Below are positions 1 to 6,937 of a stretch of 32,453 bases of DNA, piece by piece. Made by a program: the position numbers and the translations under genes. Source of the stretch: Euryarchaeota archaeon SM23-78 (lineage in GTDB: Archaea > Nanobdellota > Nanobdellia > Woesearchaeales > SM23-78). How positions within the stretch are numbered: position 1 is the first letter of the stretch; each line of letters starts with the position of its first letter. The notes under the pieces were generated by a model that saw nothing but the letters and a program-made list of their open reading frames with translations, was not told the DNA's origin and ran no database searches. The stretch is taken from assembly GCA_001595785.1 (NCBI GenBank), contig LSSJ01000009.1:1-32453 (forward strand), written 5' to 3'.

Positions 1-463
1 CATTATCAACTTTGATACCCCAAGGGTCAGTGGCTTTGTCAACAATCTCTTGTATTCGCTTGGAAACCTCGTCTCTCTCACTAAGCAATTGGTCAAGCTC
101 TACTTCCCCAACAATATTTCTCATAGTGGTCTGCGCCATCTGGCTAACAGCCCACTGGAAGTGCTCAACCTCAATAACAGCTTTCTTGGCATCACCAACT
201 TTATAGTATATAACAGCATTAATACCTACAGTGATGTTATCCTTGGTAATGCACTCCTGATCAGGCACATCCACTGCCTTAACCCTGATATCCACTCTTA
301 CCCAGGCCTGGATGATGGGAAGAACCAGCCTAAGACCAGGCTTCATAACGCTGGTAAACTTACCGAATGTGAACTTAACACCTCGTTCATACTCCTTAAC
401 AATCCTTAGACTAATAAGCCATATAAACACAATTGCTCCAAGAACATAATAGTACCATACCAT
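1..463 (-). CDS. SPFH/band 7 (stomatin-like) membrane protein, 3' end outside the window
   Basis: 154 codons are visible before the frame runs off the left edge. The N-terminus (about residues 4-19) is a single hydrophobic segment, followed by ERGVKFTFGKF and PGLRLVLPIIQ, the typical start of an SPFH/stomatin domain. Next come the VDIRVKAVDVP and TKDNITVGINAVIYYKV strands and the QTTMRNIVGEVELDQLLSER helix. Slipin-type SPFH proteins are membrane-anchored scaffolds that oligomerise and often associate with an NfeD protease; no NfeD gene is visible here. The ATG at 463 is chosen because a GGGGGTGA Shine-Dalgarno lies at 469-476, five nt upstream. The C-terminal coiled coil would lie outside the window. 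Confidence 0.88.
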   Translation of the reverse strand, partial: MVWYYYVLGAIVFIWLISLRIVKEYERGVKFTFGKFTSVMKPGLRLVLPIIQAWVRVDIRVKAVDVPDQECITKDNITVGINAVIYYKVGDAKKAVIEVEHFQWAVSQMAQTTMRNIVGEVELDQLLSERDEVSKRIQEIVDKATDPWGIKVDN

Positions 464-468
464 TGCAC

Positions 469-512
469 TCACCCCCTGTTTATAAGAGGAGGGCTTACAC
501 GGGGATATATAA
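469..512 (-). promoter_or_regulatory. Promoter and Shine-Dalgarno of the SPFH gene
   Basis: On the minus strand a TATA box TTTATATA lies at 505-512, placing the transcript start near 482. The GGGGGTGA ribosome-binding site at 469-476 then sits in a short leader five nt before the ATG at 463. This is one of the non-leaderless genes of the window. Confidence 0.6.
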
Positions 513-543
513 ATGTTTGGGTTTTTTTGTTTTAACAGAAAAA

Positions 544-551
544 TATTTAAA
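544..551 (+). promoter_or_regulatory. TATA box of the pilin-like gene, probably leaderless
   Basis: ATTTAAAC after an A-rich stretch, about 33 nt before the ATG at 581, predicts transcription starting only a few nt before the start codon. No GGTGA motif is present between the two. Confidence 0.5.
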
Positions 552-580
552 CATATCTCAGTAAATTAAGCTTATAACTT

Positions 581-1060
581 ATGAAAAGAGGTGCGTACTT
601 GCGTATTAGTAGTTATATACATGAGTTTTCTCATGAAAGAGGGGGTATGTCACCCTTAATAGCTACTGTGCTCTTAATAGCCTTTGCAGTTGCCCTAGGA
701 ACCGTGATTGTAGCATGGCTTCCTGAGATTCTAGGGCCTGGCGGAGGGCCTAATTGTGATAATATTTTCCTAGACCTGAATCCTTACCTCTGCTTTGAGA
801 ATAACATGTTGAAGATAAGTGTTAAGAATGTTGGTGACCCTGTTGAAGAAGTTACTGTGGAATGGGTTGATGATAGTGGTCCTGGTGATAGATTACTGCC
901 TAATTCAAAGCTTGGTAGTGGGGCTACTCTGAAGAGAGATATTCCTTTTGCAAAGTCAGGGAAAACCTATGTTGCTCTTACAGCCAGTGTTAGTAGTATG
1001 GGAGAGGTTGCTCCTTGTTCTGAGCCAGCACTTGAAATAGATGATCTGCCTGATTGCTGA
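581..1060 (+). CDS. Archaeal type IV pilin-like protein
   Basis: The protein has 159 residues. A basic leader of about 21 residues ends in HERGG and is followed by MSPLIATVLLIAFAVALG, a hydrophobic helix matching the class III signal peptides cut by the prepilin peptidase PibD/FlaK; cleavage is expected near Gly22. The rest (about residues 50-159) is a small extracellular beta-rich domain with four cysteines (NCDN, YLCF, APCS, PDC), probably disulphide bonded. The leader is long for the family, but no in-frame ATG lies between 581 and Met23, so 581 is kept. No pilus assembly ATPase or platform gene is nearby, so it could be a pilus subunit or a pilin-like surface protein. Confidence 0.8.
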   Translation: MKRGAYLRISSYIHEFSHERGGMSPLIATVLLIAFAVALGTVIVAWLPEILGPGGGPNCDNIFLDLNPYLCFENNMLKISVKNVGDPVEEVTVEWVDDSGPGDRLLPNSKLGSGATLKRDIPFAKSGKTYVALTASVSSMGEVAPCSEPALEIDDLPDC

Positions 1061-1102
1061 TGATAAAGTTTTTTAATACTTGCTACTTCTTACATTATTA
1101 AC

Positions 1103-1867
1103 ATGGAAATAACCCTTGATATCCGTAAATCATTAGAAGAAAATGCTGGTGTTTATTTTGAAAAAGCCAAAAAAGACAAGAAGAAGCTTGAAGGAGCAAA
1201 AAAGGTTGTTGAGAAGTATAAGCATAAGCTGAGCAGTTTAAAAGAGGAGAAAGTAGAGAAACAAGTTGTTGTTAAGAAGAAGGTTAAGAAGGAGTGGTAT
1301 GAGAAGTTCAGATGGTTTATTTCCTCAGACGGTTTCTTAGTTATTGGAGGAAGAGATGCTACCACTAATGAGATTGTTATAAAAAAATATGCTGAGAAGA
1401 ATGACCTTGTTTTCCATACAGACATGAGCGGCAGTCCTTTTGTTGTTATCAAGAATAAAAAAGGAGAAGAGATTTCTAAGAGTACGATTAATGAAGCAGC
1501 AACTTTTACAGCTGTGTTCTCAAGGGCTTGGAAGCAAGGAATGGCAACCCTTGCTGTGTTTAGTGTAAAGCCAGAACAGGTGAGCAAGACTCCTAAGCCA
1601 GGAGAGTACCTGCCTAAAGGAGCCTTTATGATTTACGGTAACACAACTTATTATAATCCAGAGATGAAGTATGCAATAGGAATTTATCAAGACAAAATCA
1701 TGGGAGGCCCTCTTAGTGCAGTAAAGAAAAACTGCAAGGATTTTGTTGAAATAATGCAAGGCAACCAAAAACTAAGCGATATTGCAAAGCTGATAAAGAA
1801 AAAAATTGGTGGAGAACTAGACGATATATTAAGGGCTTTGCCTGCTGGGAGTAAGGTGAAGAAGTAA
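1103..1867 (+). CDS. Stand-alone NFACT-R (DUF814) domain protein, RqcH C-terminal half homologue
   Basis: 254 residues. Residues 1-60 form a Lys/Glu-rich coiled coil. From about residue 65, WYEKFRWFISSDGFLVIGGRDA and then DLVFHTDMSGSPFVVIKN are the signature of the NFACT-R RNA-binding domain. Full RqcH/NEMF/Tae2 proteins are about 550-1000 residues and carry an N-terminal NFACT-N domain plus HhH before the coiled coil; here the gene starts in the coiled coil. The upstream sequence is a short intergenic gap with a TATA-like TTTTTAATAC at 1070-1079, placing the start at or next to the ATG, so the short form is probably native and leaderless. A role at ribosomes or tRNA in protein quality control is a family-based inference; without NFACT-N it should not recruit Ala-tRNA as RqcH does. 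Confidence 0.85.
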   Translation: MEITLDIRKSLEENAGVYFEKAKKDKKKLEGAKKVVEKYKHKLSSLKEEKVEKQVVVKKKVKKEWYEKFRWFISSDGFLVIGGRDATTNEIVIKKYAEKNDLVFHTDMSGSPFVVIKNKKGEEISKSTINEAATFTAVFSRAWKQGMATLAVFSVKPEQVSKTPKPGEYLPKGAFMIYGNTTYYNPEMKYAIGIYQDKIMGGPLSAVKKNCKDFVEIMQGNQKLSDIAKLIKKKIGGELDDILRALPAGSKVKK

Positions 1868-1872
1868 TAATC

Positions 1873-2799
1873 TTACAAATACTTTAGTTTGCCTTTTGCT
1901 TCTTGCACTGAAGCATAACCTTTTCTTTTAAGAAGCTCCTCTAGCTCCTTGTTTATTCTTTCAAAACAAGAAGCCCCTTCTTTTTCAAAAGTAGTAGCTA
2001 TCTGCACAGCATCTGCACCTGCAAGCAAGAACTCAAACGCATCTGTCCCTGATTTTACACCTCCAACCCCCATTATAGAAACCTTGTCTTTTAATAACTC
2101 GTAGAAAGCCCTTACACTTGCTAGTGCAATTGGCTTAATATAATCCCCGCAAAGACCACCAAACCCTTTTTTTGGTTTGATAACAGGTGTTTCTGTTTCA
2201 GGGTCAATAATCAAGGTGTTTCCAACAGAGTTTATGCAGCTTATGAATGACACCTTGTACTTTCTAATTAATTCTGCTATTTGCTGGAAATGAGCAAACT
2301 CAAAGTAAGGGGGAAGCTTTAGTCCAAGAGGTTTTTTTCCAAGCCCAGAAATCCTGCTTAGCACTTCTTCTGTTTGTTCAAAATCATAGGCTACTTGGGG
2401 TTTTGCTTCAAGATTAGGACAGGACAGGTTAACTTCTATTAGATTAACATCGCTTTTTTGAAAAGCCTCAACCATTTTTACATAATCATCAGTGCATAAA
2501 CCAGCAACACTCGCAATAATAGGCTTATTGAATTTTTTTAGCTGAGGAGCAAATTTAATGTATTCCTGATAACCTTTATTAGGCAAGCCCATACTCTGAA
2601 TAGAACCCAGAGGAAGCCTAACATATCTTGGCTCTGGATTACCCTTTCTTGGTTCAACAGTGCAAGACTTCATCATAATAGCAGCAGAACCAGACTTAGC
2701 AATAATTTCGAGTTCTTCAAGGGTTGAATCATTAGGACCAGAAGCATTAAGAACATAAGAATTGAATTCCACGCCTGCAATCTTTGTTTTTATAAACAT
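1873..2799 (-). CDS. pyrD: Dihydroorotate dehydrogenase, class 1A type
   Basis: 308 residues, the full length of the family. This FMN enzyme oxidises dihydroorotate to orotate in pyrimidine synthesis. Lys44 (MMKSCT) matches the FMN/substrate lysine. NLSCPN at 124-129 holds the candidate catalytic Cys127, followed by KPQVAYDFE, which is diagnostic of class 1A (Lactococcus PyrDA type, fumarate as acceptor). NSVGNTLIIDPET, KPKKGFGGLCGDYIKP and GVGGVKSGTDAFE complete the barrel. Class 1B enzymes need a PyrK partner and class 2 enzymes a membrane N-terminus; neither is seen. A TATA-like stretch at about 2816-2831 suggests a very short leader. The stop lies 5 nt from the convergent NFACT-R stop. 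Confidence 0.93.
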   Translation of the reverse strand: MFIKTKIAGVEFNSYVLNASGPNDSTLEELEIIAKSGSAAIMMKSCTVEPRKGNPEPRYVRLPLGSIQSMGLPNKGYQEYIKFAPQLKKFNKPIIASVAGLCTDDYVKMVEAFQKSDVNLIEVNLSCPNLEAKPQVAYDFEQTEEVLSRISGLGKKPLGLKLPPYFEFAHFQQIAELIRKYKVSFISCINSVGNTLIIDPETETPVIKPKKGFGGLCGDYIKPIALASVRAFYELLKDKVSIMGVGGVKSGTDAFEFLLAGADAVQIATTFEKEGASCFERINKELEELLKRKGYASVQEAKGKLKYL

Positions 2800-2856
2800 T
2801 AAAAATAATAATAATCTTATATTATTTATAATTGTTTCTATAAAAGTTAATAATCC

Positions 2857-2949
2857 TTAGAACCAGTCATCATATAGTTCTTCTTCTAGCTCATCCTCTT
2901 CGTCCTCTGATAAGAAGTCCAGATATTTCTTTTCCTTTTTCTCCCCCAT
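2857..2949 (-). CDS. Putative 30-residue acidic microprotein
   Basis: ATG at 2949 opens a 30-codon frame: a lysine-rich start (MGEKKEKKYLDFL), then a run dominated by Glu and Asp, ending in YDDWF. An archaeal TATA-like TTTATAAAT lies at about 2970-2980 on the same strand, 25-30 nt before the ATG, so the transcript would be leaderless. pyrD follows on the same strand with its own TATA. Coding status rests on promoter spacing and the strongly biased composition; no homologue is recognised. If real it is probably a soluble acidic tail or partner protein. Confidence 0.45.
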   Translation of the reverse strand: MGEKKEKKYLDFLSEDEEDELEEELYDDWF

Positions 2950-3070
2950 CTAGAGAATGGGAAGATTATGATTTATAAATAATTTTCGCTATTTAAGGCT
3001 TTAATTCATTTAAAACCCATGCAAACCTTTTTATATAATCATGTATTTTTGCCCCATACAGGTGATGCTT

Positions 3071-3814
3071 ATGAACAAGAAGACTTTTATCATAGGGTTA
3101 GTAGTGGTGCTTGTGCTTTTATTATTCACCAGCTGCAAGCCTAGTCCTCCTGAGAGTGATATTGGTCCTCTTTTTAATGAGAGCCTTAATAAGGAGTTAG
3201 AAGAGCTTACAACAGTAAAACCTGGAGAGTTTGAGCCTTTCTTTTTTAAATGGTCTGAGAGAAATGAATCTAAGTATGAAATAGCAGAGGATGACATATT
3301 CACAATGACCAGGGGTAACTTCACCAGCTCTGAGATTAGCTTCTTTGGATTAATGCTTGGTGACTCTTATGAGGATGTGCTTGAAAGATTAGGAATCCCT
3401 GATGTGATGTTTATACTTGCTGATAAGAGTTATAAGAACTTGGAGTACAGGAACAAGATTGGTATTAACGGCACCTTATCAGGCTTAACCTTTCACTTAG
3501 AGAATGATACAGTGACCAGGATTACTGTGAAGCCTCCTTTTAAGAAGTACATGCACGGCAATACTAGTGTTGGAACAGATAAAGAGATAATCTACGCCTT
3601 ATTAGATGTGCCTGATTACCAGTCTTTTTTGAGCAGCTTAAGGGTTTTTTATTATGTTGAGAAAGGAGTAGAGGTTTACTTTAAGAATAGATATGTTGAC
3701 AGGATATCCTTTCTCTTCCCACAAGAGTTCAAAGGAGTTGAGTATGTTACTGAGGAACACTTGACAAGCGAAGGAATAGTTGTTAATACTACAGAGCCTG
3801 TGCTGATAGAATAA
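3071..3814 (+). CDS. Secreted lipoprotein of unknown function
   Basis: 247 residues from the ATG at 3071, chosen because GGTGA at 3061-3065 sits five nt upstream; an upstream in-frame ATG at 3041 would lack a ribosome-binding site and would bury the signal peptide. The N-terminus MNKKTFIIGLVVVLVLLLF leads to a lipobox TSC-K, so the mature protein probably starts with a lipidated Cys about 22 residues in. Several Asn-X-Ser/Thr sequons (for example NESL, NGT, NDT, NTS) are consistent with archaeal N-glycosylation. The body is mixed alpha/beta with FGLMLGDSYEDVLERLGIP, resembling small SmpA/OmlA-like folds only loosely. No function can be assigned. Confidence 0.75.
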   Translation: MNKKTFIIGLVVVLVLLLFTSCKPSPPESDIGPLFNESLNKELEELTTVKPGEFEPFFFKWSERNESKYEIAEDDIFTMTRGNFTSSEISFFGLMLGDSYEDVLERLGIPDVMFILADKSYKNLEYRNKIGINGTLSGLTFHLENDTVTRITVKPPFKKYMHGNTSVGTDKEIIYALLDVPDYQSFLSSLRVFYYVEKGVEVYFKNRYVDRISFLFPQEFKGVEYVTEEHLTSEGIVVNTTEPVLIE

Positions 3815-3816
3815 GT

Positions 3817-3848
3817 TTTATCAACAAAAACAAAGTTTTTGAGATAAA
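3817..3848 (+). repeat. Hairpin directly after the lipoprotein gene
   Basis: TTTATC and GATAAA enclose CAAAAAC-AAA-GTTTTTG, giving a 6-bp plus 7-bp stem with a small internal loop, starting 2 nt after the stop codon. It resembles the other CAAAAA/TTTTTG palindromes of the window. It may be a 3' end or terminator structure or a degenerate copy of that family. Confidence 0.5.
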
Positions 3849-3874
3849 TACTTTTAACAAAGTATTTATAAAGT
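3844..3874 (+). promoter_or_regulatory. kae1 promoter overlapped by an 11-bp-arm palindrome
   Basis: Arms 3844-3854 (ATAAATACTTT) and 3859-3869 (AAAGTATTTAT) are exact inverted copies around TAAC. The right arm runs into the TATA box (TTTATAAA, about 3865-3872). The TATA centre is about 27 nt before the kae1 ATG at 3896, predicting a leaderless mRNA. The palindrome could be an operator occluding TBP/TFB, although part of its symmetry comes from the TATA box itself. Confidence 0.5.
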
Positions 3875-3895
3875 GTTTTCTTATTCTTTTTCTTT

Positions 3896-4876
3896 ATGAT
3901 TTGCTTAGGCATAGAAAGCACTGCGCACACCTTTGGCATTAGCATTGTTAGTGACCAGAAGGTGCTTTCAAACATTATAACTGCTTATAAACCTAAGAGT
4001 GGAGGCTTAATACCTGGAAAACTAGCAGACCACCATGTTGAGGTGCTTGAGGATACTCTTAGAAAAGCCTTGGAAAAAGCTAGGGTTAATATCAAGAACA
4101 TTGATCTTATTGCTTTTAGCCAAGGACCAGGCATAGGGCATGCATTAAGAATAGGTGCTGGGCTTGCAAGAAGCTTATCCATTCTTTTAAACAAACCAAT
4201 GATAGGTGTTAATCACTGCATTGCTCACCTGGAGATTGGAAGATTCCTTACAAAAGCCAAAGACCCTGTATTACTCTATGTGTCTGGCGCTAACACCCAG
4301 GTTATTGCTTATGAAGCAGGAAAGTACAGGGTTTTTGGAGAAACCCTTGACTTAGGTGTTGGCAACTTCCTGGACACATTTGCCAGAGAACTGGGCTTGG
4401 GCTTTCCAGGGGGCCCTAGGATAGAGGAATTTGCAAGAAAAGGAAAAAAATACATTAAGCTGCCTTACAGTGTAAAAGGCATGGATATAAGCCTTGGAGG
4501 CATGGAGACTAATCTAAGGCAAAAGATTAAGGAGAAAAAGCATTCTAAGAGTGATTTATGCTTTAGTATTCAGGAAACAGTTTTTGCAATGCTAGTAGAG
4601 GTTGCTGAGAGAGCAATGGCACACACAGATAAAAACGAATTATTGCTTGGAGGAGGCGTTGCTTGTAACAAGAGACTGCAAAAGATGTGTGAAATCATGT
4701 GTAAGGAAAGAAAAGCAGAGCTCTTTGTGCTTGAAAACCAGTTCTTAATTGATAATGCTGCCATGATAGCAATCACAGGCATAGAGATGTTTAAGGCAGG
4801 CATGAAGACAAACCTTAAAGATGCAAATATCAGGCCTTATGAGAGAACAGACGATGTAGATGTTAAGTGGCGCTAG
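3896..4876 (+). CDS. kae1: Kae1, KEOPS tRNA threonylcarbamoyl transferase subunit
   Basis: 326 residues, the usual length of a stand-alone Kae1 (ASKHA fold). It transfers the threonylcarbamoyl group from threonylcarbamoyl-AMP to A37 of ANN-decoding tRNAs (t6A) within KEOPS. Seen: GIESTAHT phosphate loop, NHCIAH with metal ligands His107 and His111, VSGANTQV, LGVGNFLDTFARELGL, GGGVACNKRL, and LIDNAAMIA carrying the metal Asp. No Bud32 kinase is fused, unlike in several archaea, and no Bud32, Cgi121 or Pcc1 gene is in the window. Its stop overlaps the convergent gene at 4873 by 4 nt. The start follows a TATA box at leaderless spacing. Confidence 0.95.
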   Translation: MICLGIESTAHTFGISIVSDQKVLSNIITAYKPKSGGLIPGKLADHHVEVLEDTLRKALEKARVNIKNIDLIAFSQGPGIGHALRIGAGLARSLSILLNKPMIGVNHCIAHLEIGRFLTKAKDPVLLYVSGANTQVIAYEAGKYRVFGETLDLGVGNFLDTFARELGLGFPGGPRIEEFARKGKKYIKLPYSVKGMDISLGGMETNLRQKIKEKKHSKSDLCFSIQETVFAMLVEVAERAMAHTDKNELLLGGGVACNKRLQKMCEIMCKERKAELFVLENQFLIDNAAMIAITGIEMFKAGMKTNLKDANIRPYERTDDVDVKWR

Positions 4877-5118
4877 ACAAATACTTCTTTATTCTTCTTT
4901 CTAATATTTATTTCAATTTCAAGGTCTTTCTCCTTGTTATAAAAGGTTAAGCTTGCTCTGTGATAAGTATTGTTATGATTGCTTGTAAGCACAAATTCTT
5001 CTTGGAATAACAATTCTTTTATCTTGTTCTTCAAGTAATTCTTTAACAGAATCACATTCTTTATATACTCATTATAATCCTGGATTGTGTTGTTGATATT
5101 GATGAATTCTTGTTTCAT
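4873..5118 (-). CDS. Small hypothetical protein
   Basis: 81 residues, not recognised. Residues 1-45 look like an amphipathic helical hairpin (Asn/Ile/Lys-rich with LLKNYLKNKIKELLF). Residues 46-81 alternate in beta fashion (RASLTFYNKEKDLEIEINI). A TATA-like TTTAAATAAAC at about 5139-5149 lies 25-30 nt before the ATG at 5118, giving the usual leaderless spacing and supporting a real gene. It converges on kae1 with a 4-nt overlap. Confidence 0.55.
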   Translation of the reverse strand: MKQEFININNTIQDYNEYIKNVILLKNYLKNKIKELLFQEEFVLTSNHNNTYHRASLTFYNKEKDLEIEINIRKKNKEVFV

Positions 5119-5191
5119 GATTGATGTGTTGTTATTTGTTTATTTAAACTTCACGTAAACAGATGTCCACTTAAGTACGAAAAATCTAACC

Positions 5192-5210
5192 CAAATTTCG
5201 AAGAAATTTG
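5192..5210 (+). repeat. Short perfect palindrome, 8-3-8
   Basis: CAAATTTC-GAA-GAAATTTG. It has the same design as the 8-9 bp, 3-nt-loop palindromes at 16844-16864 and 17189-17207. It lies upstream of the TATA box of the 5342 gene, so it would not be transcribed from that promoter and may be an upstream operator or a single copy of the palindrome family. Confidence 0.55.
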
Positions 5211-5233
5211 CAATTAAATAAAAAACCAAAACC

Positions 5234-5337
5234 TTTATATACTTAATATACAAATTGTTGATAACAGGGAATTGGTACAATTCCCTGGAATGAGAAATCT
5301 ACAATTTCCCATAATAATACAAAAAGAGCAACGGTGA
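5234..5337 (+). promoter_or_regulatory. Promoter, structured 5' leader and RBS of the first TPR gene
   Basis: AACCTTTATATAC (BRE plus TATA, about 5231-5243) predicts transcription starting near 5263. The transcript would then begin almost directly with a perfect 8-3-8 hairpin, GGGAATTG-GTA-CAATTCCC (5267-5285). A second ACAATTTCCC at 5305-5314 could compete for the same GGGAATTG arm, allowing two alternative folds. GGTGA at 5333-5337 is the ribosome-binding site, four nt before the ATG at 5342. The leader of about 80 nt is long for this genome. Confidence 0.55.
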
Positions 5338-5341
5338 TTAT

Positions 5342-5842
5342 ATGAAAAAAACCATACTTTTCTTACTCTTAATCCTAGTACCTGCATTAGTCCTAGGAGC
5401 AACCTTAATCATAACTAACCAACCATTAACCCAAGAAGACGCAGAACTCTACTATATAACAGGGAACGCTTTTTACAAGCAAAACGATTATGAAGCAGCA
5501 ATCAAGAACTACAAAAAAGCAGTAAGCATAAACCCCTTATACGAAGAAGCCCATAACAACCTAGCCTTTCTCTACAACAAACTAGGAGATTATAAGAAAG
5601 CAGCCTATCACTTAGCAGAGCTCATAAAGATAAACCCAGCCAATCCAAGCTATCACTATGACTATGCAATAAACCTTGTTCTGAATATAAAGAAAACTAA
5701 AAAAGGAGAAATAGAAGACATAGAAACAGCATTACATGAGTGCAGCATAGCAGAAAGCCTAGAGCCAGGCTACTCACATGCAAAAGAGAACATAGCATTT
5801 TTGGAAGGCATGAGAGATGAATATTATAGTAAGCAGGGATGA
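5342..5842 (+). CDS. Membrane-anchored TPR protein, paralogue 1
   Basis: 166 residues. MKKTILFLLLILVPALVLGA is a signal or anchor helix; the rest faces outside if the helix is uncleaved. Residues about 35-100 contain two canonical TPRs (AELYYITGNAFYKQNDYEAA, then AHNNLAFLYNKLGDYKKAAYHL). A third helical pair starts at NPSYHYDYAINLVLNI and ends with EPGYSHAKENIAFLEG. The third unit is almost repeated in the protein at 6371-6883 (NPSYHYDLAVNLV and EPGYEYAKENIEVL), so the two are duplicates. They are separated by one minus-strand gene. TPR proteins of this kind scaffold envelope complexes; the partner is unknown. Confidence 0.8.
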   Translation: MKKTILFLLLILVPALVLGATLIITNQPLTQEDAELYYITGNAFYKQNDYEAAIKNYKKAVSINPLYEEAHNNLAFLYNKLGDYKKAAYHLAELIKINPANPSYHYDYAINLVLNIKKTKKGEIEDIETALHECSIAESLEPGYSHAKENIAFLEGMRDEYYSKQG

Positions 5843-5843
5843 A

Positions 5844-6266
5844 TCATCTCAAGCGTTCTTCAAGAAACTTATATTTAGGATGATTTTTTCCTAAAATTGA
5901 AGCTACCATTCCCAAATACTGGGTCTGCTCTTCCTTTAAAAAATATTTCAGGCAGTACTCTGCTTCAGCCTTGTTTGCAAGTTCATCAGATTTCTCTTTC
6001 TCAGGACCATTTTTTGCCTCAAAAATCTCATGCACTATGGGTGGCTCCCAGTATTTTTTAGGAGTGCCTGGAGCAAAAAAATTTGGATTAAACCTTATAT
6101 AGAAGTATTTCTGCCCGGTTGCGTCATCAGTTTCCCAAGACAGACTAATCAGTGTTTCCAAGATCTGAGATATGAACAAGGTATAAACCTCTGTGCCAAA
6201 GGAAACACGATACTTTGCTCTGCCAGAACATTCTAATTTGATTTCAGGAATATTATCAAGAGACAT
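5844..6266 (-). CDS. Hypothetical protein with an HEIFEA motif
   Basis: 140 residues, no signal peptide. The first half is beta-rich (IKLECSGRAKYRVSFGTEV), the middle contains PPIVHEIFEAKNG, and the end is helical (KAEAEYCLKYFLKEEQ). The HE-x-x-E motif at about residues 79-83 could bind metal but is too short evidence for a protease. The gene sits between the two TPR paralogues on the opposite strand, with its stop 2 nt from the upstream TPR stop. A weak A/T-rich TATA-like region lies at about 6284-6297. Function unknown. Confidence 0.6.
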   Translation of the reverse strand: MSLDNIPEIKLECSGRAKYRVSFGTEVYTLFISQILETLISLSWETDDATGQKYFYIRFNPNFFAPGTPKKYWEPPIVHEIFEAKNGPEKEKSDELANKAEAEYCLKYFLKEEQTQYLGMVASILGKNHPKYKFLEERLR

Positions 6267-6370
6267 TTTTAGAAGAGAAAAATATTCTTATTTAAAATGC
6301 TTGTGAAAGCTAAGCACAAATTTTATAAAGTAATATCAATGTTTTTTATTAATAGTTCCAGGTGGGTGAT

Positions 6371-6883
6371 TTGAAAAAAAATACACTAACTCTTATAGTA
6401 ATCGTAATAGTACTTGTAGCACTAGTAGGAATAGCCATAGGCACAGAGTTAAAAGGCATAATTGTGAAACCAGACTCTGCTGACACTTATGAAGAAGAAA
6501 GCCAGATATACAAAGCCCTGGGCAACTACTTTGCACAGAAAGGAGAACATGAAGAAGCAATAATTGCATATGAGAAAAGCTTAATCTATACGGAAGACCA
6601 GGATGTGAGGAATAACCTAGCCATTCTTTATCACCAAACAGAAGACTACACCAAAGCTATAGAACATCTAAGAATACTAGTAGACCTAGAGACAGATAAT
6701 CCTTCATACCACTATGACTTAGCAGTTAACTTGGTGGACAGGTTCAGGAGTTCAAAAGAGCAAAGCCTGCAAGACTTACTGGATGCCATAGAAGAATACG
6801 AAAAAGCAGAAGAACTAGAACCAGGCTATGAGTATGCAAAAGAGAATATTGAGGTGCTTAAAAGAATTCTAAAAATAGAATAA
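6371..6883 (+). CDS. Membrane-anchored TPR protein, paralogue 2
   Basis: 170 residues if translation starts at the TTG at 6371. This start is chosen because AGGTGG at 6360-6365 lies five nt upstream and because the resulting N-terminus (MKKNTLTLIVIVIV) aligns with MKKTILFLLL of the paralogue at 5342. An in-frame GTG at 6362 has no ribosome-binding site. One N-terminal membrane helix is followed by TPR units (QIYKALGNYFAQKGEHEEAI, VRNNLAILYHQTEDYTKAI) and the shared NPSYHYDLAVNLV / EPGYEYAKENIEVL unit. Probably an envelope scaffold working with or replacing paralogue 1. Confidence 0.8.
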   Translation: MKKNTLTLIVIVIVLVALVGIAIGTELKGIIVKPDSADTYEEESQIYKALGNYFAQKGEHEEAIIAYEKSLIYTEDQDVRNNLAILYHQTEDYTKAIEHLRILVDLETDNPSYHYDLAVNLVDRFRSSKEQSLQDLLDAIEEYEKAEELEPGYEYAKENIEVLKRILKIE

Positions 6884-6937
6884 GAATAACCTATAATCGA
6901 AACCTTTATTAAGTTCTTTTTCAATAGAAAAATAAGG

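Noticed and set aside
50-409. Plus-strand open frame at the left edge
   Set aside because: It is the antisense shadow of the SPFH domain gene, whose minus-strand translation has clear family motifs, a promoter and a ribosome-binding site.
5192-5210. Intrinsic terminator of the 4873-5118 gene
   Set aside because: The palindrome lies upstream of that minus-strand gene, not after its stop, so it cannot terminate it.
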